Shown in pieces: positions 5,358 to 7,096 of a stretch of 7,096 nucleotides of DNA (its first letter is position 1; each line of letters starts with the position of its first letter). Below the pieces are notes generated by a model. The model did not search any database, had not been told where the DNA came from, and saw nothing but the letters and a program-made list of their open reading frames with translations. A program made the translations under genes and the position numbers. Source of the DNA: Desulfarculaceae bacterium (GTDB taxonomy: Bacteria; Desulfobacterota; Desulfobacteria; Desulfobacterales; Desulfobacteraceae); NCBI GenBank assembly GCA_021737205.1, contig JAIPEK010000113.1, positions 1 through 7,096 on the forward strand, written 5' to 3'.

Positions 5358-7096
5358 ATGAATATGAAATTCAAACTGAACCCGGCGTACAAGGATTCAC
5401 GAACCACTTCTGACAAAACGCTGTCTGCGGAAGAAACCATCCGACTGTTTACACAACAATCCGAATCCGCGGATCTCGAGATCCTTGAAGACGCGACACG
5501 GATCGACAACGGAAGGCTCGACATCCCGGTCTACTTCAGTACGTGCGGACCGGACGCCCTTTCCCTGACCGGCACCCGGAAACAGATGGGCAAGGGGGCG
5601 ACCCCGGAACTTGCAAAAGCAAGTGCCGTGATGGAGCTTGCCGAACGCTTCAGCATCTATTCGTTCCTTGAAAACCCGGACAATTTCATCACAGACACGT
5701 ATGCCAACCTGGAAGACCGGGCCATGGATTTCGGGGACATCGCCCGGTCCGTCCATGACGAAAAATCGGCGTTTTATGCCGAATCCAGGCAGATCTTTTC
5801 CGACATCGAGTTCCGGTGGGCAAAGGCGTACAACCTGTCAAAGTACAAAGAAGTTCTGGTCCCTGTGGACTGGTTTTTTATGATCAATGAATTCAACGGC
5901 ACTTCTGCCGGGAACTGCAATGAGGAAGCCGTCTGCCAGGGCGCGTGTGAGCTTGTAGAACGCCATGTGTGCGACATCGTGTCAAAAAAAATGCCCTCTC
6001 TGCCGCGGATCGACCCTTCCTCCGCCCAGAGCGGGGAGACACGCGAACTGATCCGGAAGTTCAGCGGCAACGGAATTCAGGTTACCATCCAGGACTTCAC
6101 ACTCGAGATGGGCGTCCCCACGGTCGGGGCGGTTGCCTGGGACCCGGCCACTTTCCCGGGAGAAAGTGAAATCGTATGGACCGCCGGCACCGCACCGAGC
6201 CCGGACAAAGCCTTCAGTCGGGCGCTCACGGAAGTCGCCCAGCTTGCCGGGGATTTCAATACCGCCTCCAGTTACGTGGCATCCGGACTTCCCAAGTTCC
6301 AAAGCATAGATGAGGCGGAAAAGTTCGTTGAAAAATCCTCCGGCCCTGTGGATCTCTCCACTCTACCGGACATCTCCAGCCGCAACATCAAAGAGGAAGT
6401 GACGGAGATCATCCAAGCCCTTGAACAAAACGGGATGGACCTTTTCGTTATCGAGACCACGGACCCGAAACTCGGCATTCCCGCTTTTTACTGCATCATC
6501 CCCGGCACCCGCTTCAGAGAGAGGGCGGAAAACAGCAGCGTGGCCATGTTCACGGCACGGTACATATTTGAAAACCATCCGCCTGAAAAGGCCTATGAAA
6601 AGCTTGTGAAAATGGCCGAAATGATACCGGACCAATACTATACCGAATTTTTCCTGGGACTGTGCCGCCTTTCGTCAGGCGATCCGGAACACGCCCTGTC
6701 CCATCTGGAAAAGGCCATGGAACTCGAACCATCGGCCCAGGACATTCCCAGCATCTGCTCGTACACCGGTGTCTGCCTGAAGGAGGCGGGCGAATACGAG
6801 CGGGCGCTTCAGGTGCTTTCCAAAGGGCTTGAAGCGGACAGTGAACGCACCGACATTCACAATCTCATGGGATTCTGCAACTTCATGCTCAAACGGCACG
6901 AGGAATCGATCCTATGTTTTAAAGAGGTGATCCGGCTGGACCCTGGGTCGGCCATCGACCATGCCAGCATCGGGTCCAACTATCGGGAGCTGGGGGATGT
7001 GGAAAAGGCAAAACAGTACTATGAAATCGCACTTGCCATAGATCCCGGACTCGATTTTGCCAGGGAAAACCTGGAAAAACTCCAGAAAACGGATTA
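5358..7096 (+). CDS. YcaO-domain protein with C-terminal TPR repeats (runs to window end)
   Basis: YcaO proteins use ATP to phosphorylate a peptide-backbone amide, enabling azoline, thioamide or amidine formation; E. coli YcaO instead assists RimO methylthiolation of ribosomal protein S12. This protein is probably cytoplasmic, with no signal peptide or membrane segment. Residues about 40-405 form the YcaO domain. They carry the ATP/Mg signatures TGTRKQMGKGATPELAKAS (71-89), VMELAER (E93, E96, R97), FNGTSAGN (179-186), then E190 and ELVER (E198, E201, R202), spaced as in characterised YcaOs. AFSRALTEVAQL (285-296) and IPAFYCIIPG (374-383) follow. Residues about 425-564 hold four TPR units of about 34 residues, three of them ending in a LEP, LDP or IDP-type turn. 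There is no Pro-rich PxPxP C-terminus, so an azoline-forming role is less likely. Frame 1 is open for 579 codons to the window end, whose last two bases are TA; since the TPR array and a capping helix are finished, the stop codon probably ends one base later. It is divergent from hisB. The substrate is unknown and no partner gene is in view. Confidence 0.9.
   Translation, partial: MNMKFKLNPAYKDSRTTSDKTLSAEETIRLFTQQSESADLEILEDATRIDNGRLDIPVYFSTCGPDALSLTGTRKQMGKGATPELAKASAVMELAERFSIYSFLENPDNFITDTYANLEDRAMDFGDIARSVHDEKSAFYAESRQIFSDIEFRWAKAYNLSKYKEVLVPVDWFFMINEFNGTSAGNCNEEAVCQGACELVERHVCDIVSKKMPSLPRIDPSSAQSGETRELIRKFSGNGIQVTIQDFTLEMGVPTVGAVAWDPATFPGESEIVWTAGTAPSPDKAFSRALTEVAQLAGDFNTASSYVASGLPKFQSIDEAEKFVEKSSGPVDLSTLPDISSRNIKEEVTEIIQALEQNGMDLFVIETTDPKLGIPAFYCIIPGTRFRERAENSSVAMFTARYIFENHPPEKAYEKLVKMAEMIPDQYYTEFFLGLCRLSSGDPEHALSHLEKAMELEPSAQDIPSICSYTGVCLKEAGEYERALQVLSKGLEADSERTDIHNLMGFCNFMLKRHEESILCFKEVIRLDPGSAIDHASIGSNYRELGDVEKAKQYYEIALAIDPGLDFARENLEKLQKTD

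Noticed and set aside
5397..5756. A 119-codon minus-strand open frame opposite the YcaO-TPR gene
   Set aside because: It is antisense to conserved YcaO motifs with no recognisable product.
5358..7096. Azoline-forming (TOMM) cyclodehydratase with a nearby ribosomal-peptide cluster
   Set aside because: The C-terminus is a TPR array and not a PxPxP tail, and no precursor peptide, E1-like partner, dehydrogenase or exporter is visible. The region beyond 7096 cannot be judged.
1..7096. CRISPR arrays, insertion sequences, inverted terminal repeats or prophage genes
   Set aside because: No repeated DNA units, transposase or phage-like reading frames were seen; the gene content is housekeeping apart from the YcaO-TPR gene.

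Overview
This 7.1 kb window comes from a Gram-negative bacterium with moderate GC. The likeliest home is the former Deltaproteobacteria (Desulfobacterota, Desulfobacterales-like). That placement rests on the proteobacterial RpoD architecture, the gene arrangement and the YcaO-TPR protein; it is an inference, since no database could be searched.

Layout. Everything from position 1 to about 5.2 kb is on the minus strand, read right to left: hisB (imidazoleglycerol-phosphate dehydratase, 4628-5215), hisA (ProFAR isomerase, 3872-4594), dnaG (primase, 1985-3757), rpoD (primary sigma factor, 127-1959) and a CAU-anticodon tRNA, probably elongator tRNA-Met (1-69, its 3' acceptor end cut by the window edge). 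A 142 bp AT-rich intergenic region (5216-5357) separates hisB from a divergent plus-strand gene running off the right edge (5358-7096). That gene encodes a YcaO-domain protein with a C-terminal TPR array. No gene-free stretch exceeds 300 bases.

How it works together. dnaG-rpoD is the core of the macromolecular synthesis operon, coupling replication priming and housekeeping transcription. Here rpsU is not immediately upstream, and two histidine biosynthesis genes occupy that place. hisB and hisA catalyse separate steps of histidine synthesis. They sit together without hisH or hisF between or after them, so the pathway is split in this genome. Three perfect TTGACA -35 boxes, each with a plausible -10 box 16-17 bp away, lie in front of hisB, dnaG and the tRNA. 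This suggests three transcription units: hisBA, dnaG-rpoD and the tRNA, possibly with readthrough, as I see no convincing intrinsic terminator between them. The promoter sequences fit the specificity residues visible in the RpoD encoded here.

The least ordinary element is the YcaO-TPR protein, an ATP-dependent amide-backbone-activating family member of unknown substrate. It looks complete except for the last base of its probable stop codon. The rest is standard housekeeping sequence.
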